Below, piece after piece: positions 52,678-60,676 of a DNA stretch of 64,000 nt (positions within the stretch are counted from its first letter, which is position 1; each line of letters starts with the position of its first letter). The position numbers and the translations under genes are program-made. Source of the stretch: JADJNW01 sp964526645 (GTDB lineage: Bacteria; Bacteroidota; Bacteroidia; Chitinophagales; Saprospiraceae); NCBI GenBank assembly GCA_964526645.1, contig CAZGJN010000002.1, forward strand, positions 62,001 to 126,000. Direction: 5' to 3'. The notes under the pieces are model-generated. The model was not told the DNA's origin and did not search any database. It saw nothing but the letters and a program-made list of their open reading frames with translations.

Positions 52678-52685
52678 TATCTTTA
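52678..52685 (+). promoter_or_regulatory. Near-consensus -7 element (TATCTTTA) for the glucan phosphorylase gene
   Basis: One mismatch to TAnnTTTG, 37 bases upstream of the ATG at 52715. TTTC about 20 bases before it is a weak -33 candidate. Confidence 0.3.
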
Positions 52686-52714
52686 CCCGATAGGTTCAAA
52701 AATTGAAAAGGCAA

Positions 52715-54337
52715 ATGACAATGACAAAGACTTCTCTGCCCCGCGTGGCGTATTTTTGTATGGAATATGGATTGGATAACGCTTTCAAGGCGTATGCCGG
52801 TGGGCTTGGCATCCTGGCAGGTGACTACATGAAAGGTGCTAAAGATCATAATTTTCCGATTGTTGGTATTGGCATCAAATGGAAACAGGGCTATACCGAT
52901 CAGTTGATTGATAAAAACGGCCAGCCCTATGATACTTATCACAACTATAAATACGATGATATACTGGAAGACACCGGTGTAAAAGTCAAGGTGATGATCC
53001 GCAAGCGCAATGTGACTTGCAAAGTATGGAAACTCACTAAGTTTGGCAACGCCGATCTGTATTTGTTGGACACAGACCTACCTGAAAACGAAGACACCTG
53101 GATCACAGGGCAGCTCTATGGTTGGTTTGGTGAAGAGCGCATTGCACAAGAAATGGTGCTGGGCGTAGGTGGTGTGCGCGCGCTCCGGCAATTGGGCATT
53201 CCGATTGATGTATATCATTTCAACGAGGGGCACGCACTATTCGCTGGATTTGAGCTGATGCGAGAAAAAATGGCAACTGGTGATACCTTTGAAGAAGCTT
53301 GGGCAGCAAGCAAGGAAGAAATCGTTTTCACAACACATACGCCTGTTATTCAGGGCAATGAATCGCATCCGATTGATCGCTTGGTGTACATGGGCGCTAA
53401 TTTAGAAATGACTCCTGAGCAACTGAAAAGACTTGGTGGCGAGCCTTTCAATATGACTGTTGGCGCTTTACGCTTGTCAAAAAAGTCAAATGCCGTAGCG
53501 CAACTTCATGGCGCTACCGCCAATAAAATGTGGAAGCACATCAAAAATCGCTCGCAAATTATAGCCATTACCAACGCGATTCACCTCCCTACCTGGGTGG
53601 ATCAAAACATGATTGAAGCAGCTGAAAAAGGCGGCGACCTTTGGAAAGCACATCTGGAAAATAAACAAGCCTTAGTAGATTTTGTAAAAAACCGCACTGG
53701 ACAGCAATTAAATGTAAACAATCTGATCATCGGTTTCTCCCGCCGGGCAGTGCCTTACAAGCGCAGTGACTTGATTTTCAGTAAGCCGGAGGTAATTGAT
53801 CCGCTGCTCAAAGCAGGAAAAGTCCAGATCATTTTCTCTGGTCGGGCGCATCCGCTGGATGATACCGGTAAGGGGATCGCAGCAAACCTGGTAGCTATGT
53901 CGAAAAAATATCCCAACGCGGTTGTTTTTCTTGAAAATTATGACATGACTATCGGCGCGATGCTCACTCGTGGCTCCGATGTTTGGCTCAATAATCCGCG
54001 CCGCCCCAAGGAAGCCAGCGGTACTTCCGGTATGAAGGCCGCTATGAATGGCGTTTTGAATTGTAGCATCCTGGATGGCTGGTGGCCCGAAGCCTGCCAT
54101 CATGGCGTGAACGGCTGGCAATTTGGTGATGGTTTTGAAAGTAACGATGAGGAAATTCTTGATGCACACGACCGCGACGCACTCTATAAAGTACTACTCG
54201 AAGAAGTATTACCTACTTATTATGACAATCACCAAAAGTGGGTAGAAATGATGAAGGCAAGCATTCTCAGTACCAAGGAACAATTTGCGGTAAAACGGAT
54301 GTTGGATGAGTATTATGAGCATTTGTACAAGGCTTAG
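52715..54337 (+). CDS. Alpha-glucan family phosphorylase (short GlgP type)
   Basis: 540 residues from the ATG at 52715 (a TTG at 52703 and an ATG at 52721 are alternatives). It resembles the short bacterial alpha-glucan phosphorylases rather than the 800-residue E. coli form: VAYFCMEYGLDNAFKAYAGGLGILAGDY at the start, IGIGIKWKQGYTDQ, YHFNEGHALFAG, VFTTHTPVIQGNESHP, IGFSRRAVPYKRSDL, and the cofactor segment RPKEASGTSGMKAAMNG with its conserved Lys, then LDGWWPEACHHGVNGW. It splits alpha-1,4-glucans (glycogen, maltodextrin) with phosphate to glucose 1-phosphate, in the cytosol. No other glycogen gene is near. Confidence 0.9.
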   Translation: MTMTKTSLPRVAYFCMEYGLDNAFKAYAGGLGILAGDYMKGAKDHNFPIVGIGIKWKQGYTDQLIDKNGQPYDTYHNYKYDDILEDTGVKVKVMIRKRNVTCKVWKLTKFGNADLYLLDTDLPENEDTWITGQLYGWFGEERIAQEMVLGVGGVRALRQLGIPIDVYHFNEGHALFAGFELMREKMATGDTFEEAWAASKEEIVFTTHTPVIQGNESHPIDRLVYMGANLEMTPEQLKRLGGEPFNMTVGALRLSKKSNAVAQLHGATANKMWKHIKNRSQIIAITNAIHLPTWVDQNMIEAAEKGGDLWKAHLENKQALVDFVKNRTGQQLNVNNLIIGFSRRAVPYKRSDLIFSKPEVIDPLLKAGKVQIIFSGRAHPLDDTGKGIAANLVAMSKKYPNAVVFLENYDMTIGAMLTRGSDVWLNNPRRPKEASGTSGMKAAMNGVLNCSILDGWWPEACHHGVNGWQFGDGFESNDEEILDAHDRDALYKVLLEEVLPTYYDNHQKWVEMMKASILSTKEQFAVKRMLDEYYEHLYKA

Positions 54338-54438
54338 AATTTAATACCTTAGTAGCCGAGCCGCTTTACCAGTCAACGGTTCACCGCCTTATAAGTAAGT
54401 AATTGTCCGGATCGAAAAAATCAATACATTGATTTATC

Positions 54439-55026
54439 ATGCAAGTAGCCATCATAAATTATAATGCAGGCAATGTACAATCGGTGCTTTGTGCCATGGA
54501 GCGCCTGGGTGTGGATGCCATCCTGACGGACGATGTATCCACTATCCGCGCCGCAGATAAGGTGATTTTCCCGGGCGTTGGCGAAGCCAGCACGACTATG
54601 CGCTACTTGCGCGATCGCGGGATGGACAGGGTTATCAAAAGTCTGGAGCAGCCTGTGCTTGGCATTTGTTTGGGGATGCAATTGCTGTGCCATTATTCTG
54701 AAGAAAACCGGACGCATTGCTTAAATATTATTCCCCAAAACGTATTGAAATTCCGCCCCAAACAAGGGGAAAAAGTGCCGCACATGGGTTGGAATGCCCT
54801 GCATGATTTAAAAAATGGCATTTTCTCCTCCGAATTGGAAGGCGAATACGTTTATTTTGTGCACAGCTTTTATGTGGAAGCGGGGCTTTATACTACAGCA
54901 TTGACGGATTATACACTTCCCTTTAGCGCCGCTATTCAGAAAGATAACTTTTTTGCTACACAATTTCACCCAGAAAAATCGGGGAAGGTGGGGGAAAAAA
55001 TTCTTCAAAATTTTTTAGCACTTTAA
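54439..55026 (+). CDS. hisH: Imidazole glycerol phosphate synthase, glutaminase subunit HisH
   Basis: 195 residues. Class I glutamine amidotransferase feeding ammonia to HisF: INYNAGNVQSVLCAMERLG at the start, VIFPGVGEAS (oxyanion loop), the nucleophile in VLGICLGMQLL (about residue 79), VPHMGWNAL, YFVHSFYV, and the His/Glu of ATQFHPEKSG. Histidine biosynthesis. hisA follows after 97 bases, but hisF, with which HisH works, is not in the window. Confidence 0.97.
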   Translation: MQVAIINYNAGNVQSVLCAMERLGVDAILTDDVSTIRAADKVIFPGVGEASTTMRYLRDRGMDRVIKSLEQPVLGICLGMQLLCHYSEENRTHCLNIIPQNVLKFRPKQGEKVPHMGWNALHDLKNGIFSSELEGEYVYFVHSFYVEAGLYTTALTDYTLPFSAAIQKDNFFATQFHPEKSGKVGEKILQNFLAL

Positions 55027-55055
55027 TTTTTTTAACTGCAAAACCGCAAGATTTT

Positions 55056-55097
55056 AAATGTAAAATGCAATAGTGCGTTGAGCCAAGTTTTACATTT
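55056..55097. repeat. AT-rich inverted repeat between hisH and hisA
   Basis: Ten-base perfect arms AAATGTAAAA / TTTTACATTT around a 22-base loop. It could be an attenuating or processing hairpin within the transcript, since the hisH-hisA gap is otherwise AT-rich and without a promoter match. Confidence 0.4.
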
Positions 55098-55123
55098 TTA
55101 AGGTTTTATATTTTATATTTTAA

Positions 55124-55852
55124 ATGCACATCATACCAGCTATTGACATTATTGAGGGTAAATGTGTGCGCCTGACGCAAGGCGACTATGCCCAAAAAAA
55201 GATTTACAATGAAAACCCTGTGGAAGTTGCCAAGCAGTTTGAGGCGGCGGGGCTGAAGCGCTTGCACCTGGTGGATTTGGATGGTGCAAAAGCAAACCGC
55301 ATTATAAACTACAAGGTGTTGGCAGCTATTGCGACGCAAACAGACCTGTGGATTGATTTTGGTGGCGGCTTAAAATCGGATGAAGATGTGCAAATTGCCT
55401 TTGATTCTGGTGCAAAGCAGATCACCGGTGGCACCATAGCTGTGAAAAATCCGGACTTATTTTTTGGCTGGCTCGAAACATACGGCGCAGGGCGCATTCT
55501 CTTGGGGGCAGATGTAAAGGATGGAAAAATTGCAATTGCTGGCTGGCAAGAACAAAGCGACATTGAGTTATTCACATTTCTGTGTGAATATGTGAAAAAG
55601 GGTGTGGAAAATGTAATTTGTACCGATATATCAAAGGACGGCTTGCTGCAAGGCTCATCTATTTCATTGTATAGCAGCATCTTATCCGAATTTTCAGCAC
55701 TAAAGTTGGTTGCCAGTGGCGGGGTGACCACCCTGGAGGAAATACAGCAATTGAGGGCCATCGGCTGCGCCGGCGCAATTATCGGAAAAGCAATTTATGA
55801 AGGGCACCTCCAATTGAACGACCTTACGAAGCTTGTGCTAAGCAGTCAATGA
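55124..55852 (+). CDS. hisA: Phosphoribosylformimino-5-aminoimidazole carboxamide ribotide isomerase HisA
   Basis: 242 residues, TIM barrel. MHIIPAIDIIEGKCVRLTQGDY carries the catalytic Asp near residue 8. LHLVDLDGAKA, IDFGGGLKSDEDV, ILLGADVKDGKIAIAGW, the second catalytic Asp in NVICTDISKDGLLQGSS (about residue 168), and LVASGGVTTLEEI with GAIIGKAIYEG (phosphate sites) are all present. Histidine biosynthesis. Its last 29 bases overlap the 3' end of the convergent gene on the minus strand. Confidence 0.97.
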   Translation: MHIIPAIDIIEGKCVRLTQGDYAQKKIYNENPVEVAKQFEAAGLKRLHLVDLDGAKANRIINYKVLAAIATQTDLWIDFGGGLKSDEDVQIAFDSGAKQITGGTIAVKNPDLFFGWLETYGAGRILLGADVKDGKIAIAGWQEQSDIELFTFLCEYVKKGVENVICTDISKDGLLQGSSISLYSSILSEFSALKLVASGGVTTLEEIQQLRAIGCAGAIIGKAIYEGHLQLNDLTKLVLSSQ

Positions 55853-56303
55853 TCGTTTTCAGGGTTACAAACAAAGGCTCGCGGGCTTCTTTCGTCACGA
55901 TTGGGTCTTCATCGTCATCCGCCAGTGCATCCTCCACGAAAGCCAGGAGTTCTTCTTGTATATAATCTTCGAAAAATATGTCCATCCGCTCGTTAAAGCT
56001 TTTAGCGCTTATGCCTTCCAGTTTGGCCCAGTTTTGTTCCTCTGCTGCGGAGAGTGCTTGTACCGTTACGGGAGGTAAAGCACCAGCATTTGTGTCGCGG
56101 ATGGCCGTAAAAATAATGGTAGTAAGCATCAGCAGATACTCTTTTTCATCCTGGGTGTATGCTTCAAACTCATCGGTAAAAAGATAGCCCAAAAGCACGG
56201 GTTGCTCGCTTTCCATTTGTTCTACCGCCTGAACATAAGCCTGATCAGAATCGTCAAAGCGTTCCACAATCTGATCCAAGGTATCTTCGCTGATAATTTT
56301 CAT
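55824..56303 (-). CDS. Acidic helical protein of unknown function
   Basis: 159 residues, no signal or membrane segment. Strongly acidic and helical, with runs such as FEAYTQDEKEYLLMLTTIIFTAI and FFEDYIQEELLAFVEDALADDDEDP. The composition (many Glu/Asp, few Lys) suggests a small cytosolic binding protein. I do not recognise a family. Its 3' end overlaps the end of hisA by 29 bases on the opposite strand. A TATCTTCG (about 56334-56341, one mismatch to TAnnTTTG) lies upstream. Confidence 0.75.
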   Translation of the reverse strand: MKIISEDTLDQIVERFDDSDQAYVQAVEQMESEQPVLLGYLFTDEFEAYTQDEKEYLLMLTTIIFTAIRDTNAGALPPVTVQALSAAEEQNWAKLEGISAKSFNERMDIFFEDYIQEELLAFVEDALADDDEDPIVTKEAREPLFVTLKTIIDCLAQAS

Positions 56304-56384
56304 CGTTATTGATTGAAATCAGAAATTTTTGTTGCGAAGATACATTTTTATCTAAAGCCATGTAGCATTTTCAAAAAGCTGCCG

Positions 56385-57485
56385 TTACAAATCATACGTT
56401 ATTTCTACTTCTTCCGTTGTGGGGTGCGATTGGCAGGTCAGGATGTAGCCTTGTGCTACTTCTTCCTCATCTAAGGCATAGCAAACATCCATCTTGACAG
56501 TGCCGTGCAGCACCTTCGCCATGCAGGTGGAGCAAGCGCCAGCAGTGCAAGAGTAAGGCGGATCGTATTTTTTTTCGATCAAAGCAGCCAAAATTGTTTT
56601 ATTGGATGGTACAGCAATTTCAATCACTTGCCCATTGAGGTGGGCTTTCAGTTGCGCCTCCTGCACGCCTTTGATACGCTGCTCTTCCGCGATGGGAGTA
56701 GTGGTAAACCGCTCAGCGTGTATATGTTTTTTATCAATTCCTTCCTGTATCAAAATGGCTTCTATCTGATCAATCATATTGCCTGGCCCACAGATAAAAT
56801 ATTCCGCTTCTTTGGTGCGTTTTGGATATTGCGAGAGGAACTTGCGCACTTGTGTTGAGTCAATCCGCCCAATTTTGCCTTCCCAACGAGTAATTCCTTT
56901 TGAAAACAAGCCTTTCCATCCACCGGATCTTTCTCTTTGGGGTTGGCTAAGCAGGTACTCTACCAGTAATTGTCCCTCGTAGCGCTTTTGAAGCTCCTCC
57001 AATTGATCTCTGAAAATAATGTGTTCTTCATCTCGATTGCCGTATAGCAATAAAACAGTACTCTGTGGCTCTTCCTCCAGGATGGTTTTGAGAATTGAAA
57101 ACAGGGGTGTAATGCCACTACCAGCCCCAAAAAGGTAGTACGTTTTTCTTTGCTCTGGGTGCAGTTCTGTATAAAAACGACCATCGGGAGGCATCACTTC
57201 TACGGTATGCCCTGCTTTGACGGTATCGTGGATATAATTGGAAACCAAGCCGTTTTTCGTCCTTTTGATCGAAATAGCCAAGTGCTCCTCCAAAGGACTA
57301 CTGCACATCGAGTAAGAACGGCGCACTTCTTCGCCATTGATATAAAACCGAAGCGTGAGGTATTGCCCTTGCTTATAAAAAAATATTTCCTTCAATGTTT
57401 CAGGTATATCAAAAAACAGGGAGATCGTATCTTTCGTCTCCTGGTGTACTGCCTTTACCTTGAGCGGATGAAAATGTTTGTCCAT
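56385..57485 (-). CDS. Flavin/[2Fe-2S] reductase of the PaaE/ferredoxin-NADP reductase type
   Basis: 366 residues, three domains in the order FAD, NAD(P), ferredoxin. FAD: RRSYSMCSSP (about residues 54-63) and VEVMPPDGRFY. NAD(P): YLFGAGSGITPLFSILKTIL (about 113-132) and YFICGPGNMI. C-terminal plant-type ferredoxin: YSCTAGACSTCMAKVLHG (CX4CX2C, about 314-322), with the fourth ligand Cys in ILTCQSHP. This is the layout of PaaE and related oxygenase reductases. No paaABCD or oxygenase lies nearby, so the electron acceptor is unknown. Cytosolic. Confidence 0.93.
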   Translation of the reverse strand: MDKHFHPLKVKAVHQETKDTISLFFDIPETLKEIFFYKQGQYLTLRFYINGEEVRRSYSMCSSPLEEHLAISIKRTKNGLVSNYIHDTVKAGHTVEVMPPDGRFYTELHPEQRKTYYLFGAGSGITPLFSILKTILEEEPQSTVLLLYGNRDEEHIIFRDQLEELQKRYEGQLLVEYLLSQPQRERSGGWKGLFSKGITRWEGKIGRIDSTQVRKFLSQYPKRTKEAEYFICGPGNMIDQIEAILIQEGIDKKHIHAERFTTTPIAEEQRIKGVQEAQLKAHLNGQVIEIAVPSNKTILAALIEKKYDPPYSCTAGACSTCMAKVLHGTVKMDVCYALDEEEVAQGYILTCQSHPTTEEVEITYDL

Positions 57486-57588
57486 TCTTGTTTTAAAATT
57501 TCAATTTTGTACTAACTTGAAACAGCTTTTTAGCGATACAGTTGCAAAGAAAAAAAAGAACCTACGAGCATTACTCAATTTTTGTACG

Positions 57589-58386
57589 ATGAGTGTAATA
57601 CTACTGTTGATTTTAGTGCTGTTCGTACTATGGATCATTGGAAATATATTTACCTACTTGCTTCAGGATTATTTTATCCTTCGCCCCAAACGCTTGCCCA
57701 CCGCTTATACTTATTCTTTTGCGGGTGATTTTGAAGAAATTTTTATTTCAACAGTTGACAAAGGTAAGCTCAATGCTCTTTGGTTTAAGATACCGAATCC
57801 TAAAGGTGTGATTCTTTTTTTTCATGGTAACGCCGATAATTTGGCGCGTTGGGGGCATTTGCATTATTATTTTGCACAGTTTGGCTACGATTTTTTTGTG
57901 TATGACTACCGCGGTTATGGAAAAAGTACAGGGCCCCGCACAGAAAAAACGATGTATCAGGATGCTATGGCGGTGTACCGGTATTTAGTTCATCGGTATC
58001 AACCTGATCAAATCGTTCTATTCGGGCGCTCACTGGGCTGCGCCTTTGCTACCAAAATTGCATCGGAGCACCTATCGAAAAGAGTCATTTTGGAAACACC
58101 TTTTTATAGCATACCCAACCTATTTTATACTTATTATCCTTTCTTTCCCAGAATTTTTTGGTTCAAATATGTTTTATCCAATTGCAAACACATCAAAAAA
58201 ATAGATCAATCCATTTGTATCTTTCAGGGCACAAAAGACTTTGTTGTTCCGTTTCGCTGTGCCCAGAGGCTACAACGTTGCCTCAAAGCCGAAGATCAAT
58301 TTATCAGTATTCCCGGAGGCGGGCACAATAATTTGTTGTTTTACGATATTTACAACCAAAAAATGCAAGCGCTTTTGAAACAATGA
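57589..58386 (+). CDS. Membrane-anchored alpha/beta hydrolase (serine aminopeptidase/BEM46-like)
   Basis: 265 residues from the ATG at 57589; the open frame reaches 57478 but the extra part overlaps the divergent gene. One N-terminal membrane helix (SVILLLILVLFVLWIIGNIF) and then an alpha/beta hydrolase: ILFFHGNADNLARWG (oxyanion), FFVYDYRGYGKSTG, nucleophile in LFGRSLGCAFATK (about residue 150), Asp in FQGTKDFVVPF and His in PGGGHNNLLFYD. This set matches the BEM46/ABHD13-like group. The substrate is unknown. Its stop overlaps the trmB start (ATGA), so translation of the two is probably coupled. Confidence 0.9.
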   Translation: MSVILLLILVLFVLWIIGNIFTYLLQDYFILRPKRLPTAYTYSFAGDFEEIFISTVDKGKLNALWFKIPNPKGVILFFHGNADNLARWGHLHYYFAQFGYDFFVYDYRGYGKSTGPRTEKTMYQDAMAVYRYLVHRYQPDQIVLFGRSLGCAFATKIASEHLSKRVILETPFYSIPNLFYTYYPFFPRIFWFKYVLSNCKHIKKIDQSICIFQGTKDFVVPFRCAQRLQRCLKAEDQFISIPGGGHNNLLFYDIYNQKMQALLKQ

Positions 58387-59072
58387 GCAAACGGAATAAA
58401 TTACAAAAATTTGCGGAATTGTTGTCTTTTCCCAATGTCTATGAAAATTTTGACCATCGCGATCCCCAATTGATTGGTGCCCACGGTATGCCGGTCACTT
58501 TAAAAGGTAAGTGGGCGGTGCAACACTTTCAAAACGATCACCCAATTATCTTAGAACTTGCTTGTGGAAGAGGCGAATACACGTTGGGGTTGGCAGATAT
58601 GTATCCTGAATATAATTTTATTGGCGTAGATATAAAAGGGGCTCGAATCTGGAAAGGTGCCTCCCAGGCATTAGCGCAGCAACGGCAAAATGTTGCTTTT
58701 CTGCGAACACGGATCGAACAGATTGCGCTCTTTTTTGCACCCGAAGAGGTAAGTGAAATCTGGATCACCTTCCCCGATCCCTTTCTTGCCAAAAGCAAGG
58801 CGAACCGGCGGCTCACTTCTCCTTACTTTTTGAATGCTTATAGAGCCATCCTACAGAAAGGAGGCTTGGTACACCTCAAAACGGATGAGCCGAATCTTTA
58901 TGAATTTACACTGGAAGTACTCGCGCAGGATGATCGGGCAAAAATTTTGTACCACCATCCGGATATTTACTCGGCTCCCTTGGTTTTTCCTGAATTAAGC
59001 CTGAAAACCTACTACGAGCGAATGCATCTATCAGAAGGAAAGACAATTAAATATATACAATTTTCGATATGA
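58383..59072 (+). CDS. trmB: tRNA (guanine-N7-)-methyltransferase
   Basis: 229 residues. It methylates G46 of tRNA. SAM site: ILELACGRGEYTLGLA (about residues 56-71), NFIGVDIKGARIWKGA, the signature EIWITFPDPFLAKSKANRRLTSP in outline (PDP and RR substrate residues) and the lower motif VHLKTDEPNLYEFTLEVL. It is coupled by a four-base overlap to the hydrolase gene upstream. Typical length. Confidence 0.96.
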   Translation: MSKRNKLQKFAELLSFPNVYENFDHRDPQLIGAHGMPVTLKGKWAVQHFQNDHPIILELACGRGEYTLGLADMYPEYNFIGVDIKGARIWKGASQALAQQRQNVAFLRTRIEQIALFFAPEEVSEIWITFPDPFLAKSKANRRLTSPYFLNAYRAILQKGGLVHLKTDEPNLYEFTLEVLAQDDRAKILYHHPDIYSAPLVFPELSLKTYYERMHLSEGKTIKYIQFSI

Positions 59073-59076
59073 AAAA

Positions 59077-59105
59077 ATGTGCTGCGTTATCACAACACAG
59101 CACAT
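59077..59105. terminator. Hairpin between convergent trmB and ompH, with T-tract on the minus strand
   Basis: Arms ATGTGCTG / CAGCACAT (8 bp), extended by three more pairs after one mismatch. On the minus strand it is followed by TTTTTT, making it a standard terminator for the OmpH gene at 59135; it may also end trmB. Confidence 0.65.
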
Positions 59106-59134
59106 CCTGCAAAATAGATTGTTTGCACCTGATT

Positions 59135-59644
59135 TTATTGAAGCCCAAGCTTTGCTCTGACCATGCTGCTTACATCTTGTGCCGGATCGGCATACAGTAA
59201 AATATCTTTTTCAAAAATAAATTGAAGTCCCATTTCTTTTGCAACATCCTGGATTGCTTTGTTGATTTTATCCACGATCGGCTGCATTTTTTCATTGCGC
59301 TTATCTTGTAGTTGCTTTACCATGTCTTGCTCAAATTTCTGAATTTCAGCTTGTCTATCTTGCAATTTCTTGGATTCTTCTTCTTGTTGTTTTGGCGAAA
59401 GTTCGCCTCGTTCTACTTTTTCCTGCACTGCCACATAGTCTTTCTGGAGTTGTTCTACCATGCCCTGTCCCTTTTTTTGCAATTGCTTCTGGAGTGCTTC
59501 CAATTCAGCATCAGCAGATTTGACATCGGGTAATTCTGCCAGAATAGCAGCAGAGCTAACGTAACCGAACTTTTGGGCGCTTGCAATGGTAACTGTACTT
59601 AGAAACAGGATGACCAGGCTTGCAATTTTCAACATAGTTTTCAT
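59135..59644 (-). CDS. OmpH/Skp-family periplasmic chaperone (second copy)
   Basis: 169 residues, signal peptide ending TVTIASAQ (about 23). The Skp/OmpH pattern is clear: FGYVSSAAILAELPDVKSADAEL, then a long coiled coil rich in Lys, Gln and Glu (about 45-125, LQKKGQGMVEQLQKDYVAVQEK and on), and the C-terminal return IQDVAKEMGLQFIFEKDILLYADPAQDVS. Trimers hold unfolded outer-membrane proteins in the periplasm for BamA. A -7 element in the gap shows it can be transcribed separately from its paralogue upstream. Confidence 0.93.
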   Translation of the reverse strand: MKTMLKIASLVILFLSTVTIASAQKFGYVSSAAILAELPDVKSADAELEALQKQLQKKGQGMVEQLQKDYVAVQEKVERGELSPKQQEEESKKLQDRQAEIQKFEQDMVKQLQDKRNEKMQPIVDKINKAIQDVAKEMGLQFIFEKDILLYADPAQDVSSMVRAKLGLQ

Positions 59645-59696
59645 TATTTAATGATCGTTTTGCTTTTGAGAATATCTATACTTTTTTAAACGCGCG

Positions 59697-59704
59697 CAAA
59701 GATA
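59697..59704 (-). promoter_or_regulatory. -7 promoter element (TATCTTTG) between the two ompH genes
   Basis: Exact TAnnTTTG on the minus strand, about 53 bases before the start of the second ompH gene. Confidence 0.45.
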
Positions 59705-59735
59705 TACATTTTTGCCGATACCGCATGCGGAAGGA

Positions 59736-60242
59736 TTATTTCAATTTTTTTAGAATGTCCTCCGTTTTATCATAGGATGGATTAGAAAAAATGATGCCCG
59801 CGTTGCCCGATTTGTCAAAAATAAAATCAAAACCCCGCTCTTGCGCGTACTCTTCGATAGCTGCATAAATTTTGTCCTGAATCGGGCGCACCAGGTCTTG
59901 CCGCATTTTGAACAAAGCCCCTTCCGGACCAAATTTTTCTTTTTGCAAATCCCTCACTTCCTTTTCCTTGTTCATAATTTCTTCTTCTCGTTGCTTGCGG
60001 GCTTCGTCACTCAAAAGGACTTGTTCTGCCTGATAACGGTTGTATAAGCTTTTAATTTTGTCGTATTCTTGTGCAATATCCTGCCGCCATTTGGAAGCGA
60101 CTTGATCTAGCTGGTTTTGAGCCGCTTGGTAATCCTCTACACTTTCCAGAATTCTATTGACATCCACATAGGCAATCCGTTGCGCCTGGGCTGCTACAAC
60201 AAAAAAAAGCGCGATAGCTACAATTGACAATACTTTTTTCAT
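59736..60242 (-). CDS. OmpH/Skp-family periplasmic chaperone (first copy)
   Basis: 168 residues from the ATG at 60242, which gives the best signal peptide (MKKVLSIVAIALFFVVAAQA); upstream in-frame ATGs add eight mostly polar residues. Mature part: RIAYVDVNRILESVEDYQAAQNQL, a coiled coil (about 45-125), and the C-terminal YAAIEEYAQERGFDFIFDKSGNAGIIFSNPSYDKTEDILKKL in outline. It is a paralogue of the next gene downstream. In many Bacteroidota the pair follows bamA directly; here bamA is 11 kb away. Confidence 0.93.
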   Translation of the reverse strand: MKKVLSIVAIALFFVVAAQAQRIAYVDVNRILESVEDYQAAQNQLDQVASKWRQDIAQEYDKIKSLYNRYQAEQVLLSDEARKQREEEIMNKEKEVRDLQKEKFGPEGALFKMRQDLVRPIQDKIYAAIEEYAQERGFDFIFDKSGNAGIIFSNPSYDKTEDILKKLK

Positions 60243-60291
60243 AGTAGTAGATTTCATTGTTTTCAAAATTTGATTAACCCGAATTCATTAA

Positions 60292-60299
60292 CAAAGTTA
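60292..60299 (-). promoter_or_regulatory. -7 promoter element for the ompH pair (TAACTTTG)
   Basis: Exact TAnnTTTG on the minus strand, about 50 bases upstream of the chosen ompH start; no TTTG at -33. Confidence 0.5.
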
Positions 60300-60442
60300 C
60301 ACTTTTCCTGCTATGCTTGCTTTAAATAAGACTGCCCTTGCAGAAAAAGTAACAGTGTTAATAAGGTTAAAAACTTTCATGAAAGATTTATAAATCGCTG
60401 TTTTTGAATTTTTTATGCAAAAATAAACACTTTTTTGTTGTT

Positions 60443-60468
60443 GCTGGTTTAACTAATGTTTAACCAGC
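60443..60468. repeat. Spaced inverted repeat GCTGGTT-N12-AACCAGC
   Basis: Perfect 7-bp arms separated by 12 AT-rich bases, in the middle of the ompH/hutH divergent region, about 210 bases before hutH. It could be an operator or a small hairpin. Confidence 0.35.
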
Positions 60469-60676
60469 TGATTAAGGTTTTTAACGCTATTACTCCAAAT
60501 TATTTGGCTACTGACTTAACTTCGCTTCTCGTTTCTTTGTAAGATATTTATTACCGATGGGACGAGGATAGATTTAGCGGCTCTCCCACCAACAGGGAAT
60601 ATTGTCACAACAAAAGTGTTCATCATTGTAAAAAGCAAGACAAGATTGCGCCATAGTTTCCTAACCAAAAATAGCT

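Larger units (their letters stand above)
60243..60676. other. Divergent intergenic region between ompH and hutH
   Basis: 434 AT-rich bases. It contains the first ompH promoter element (60292-60299) and a spaced inverted repeat (60443-60468). I found no exact -7 element pointing at hutH and no RNA gene. Confidence 0.5.
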
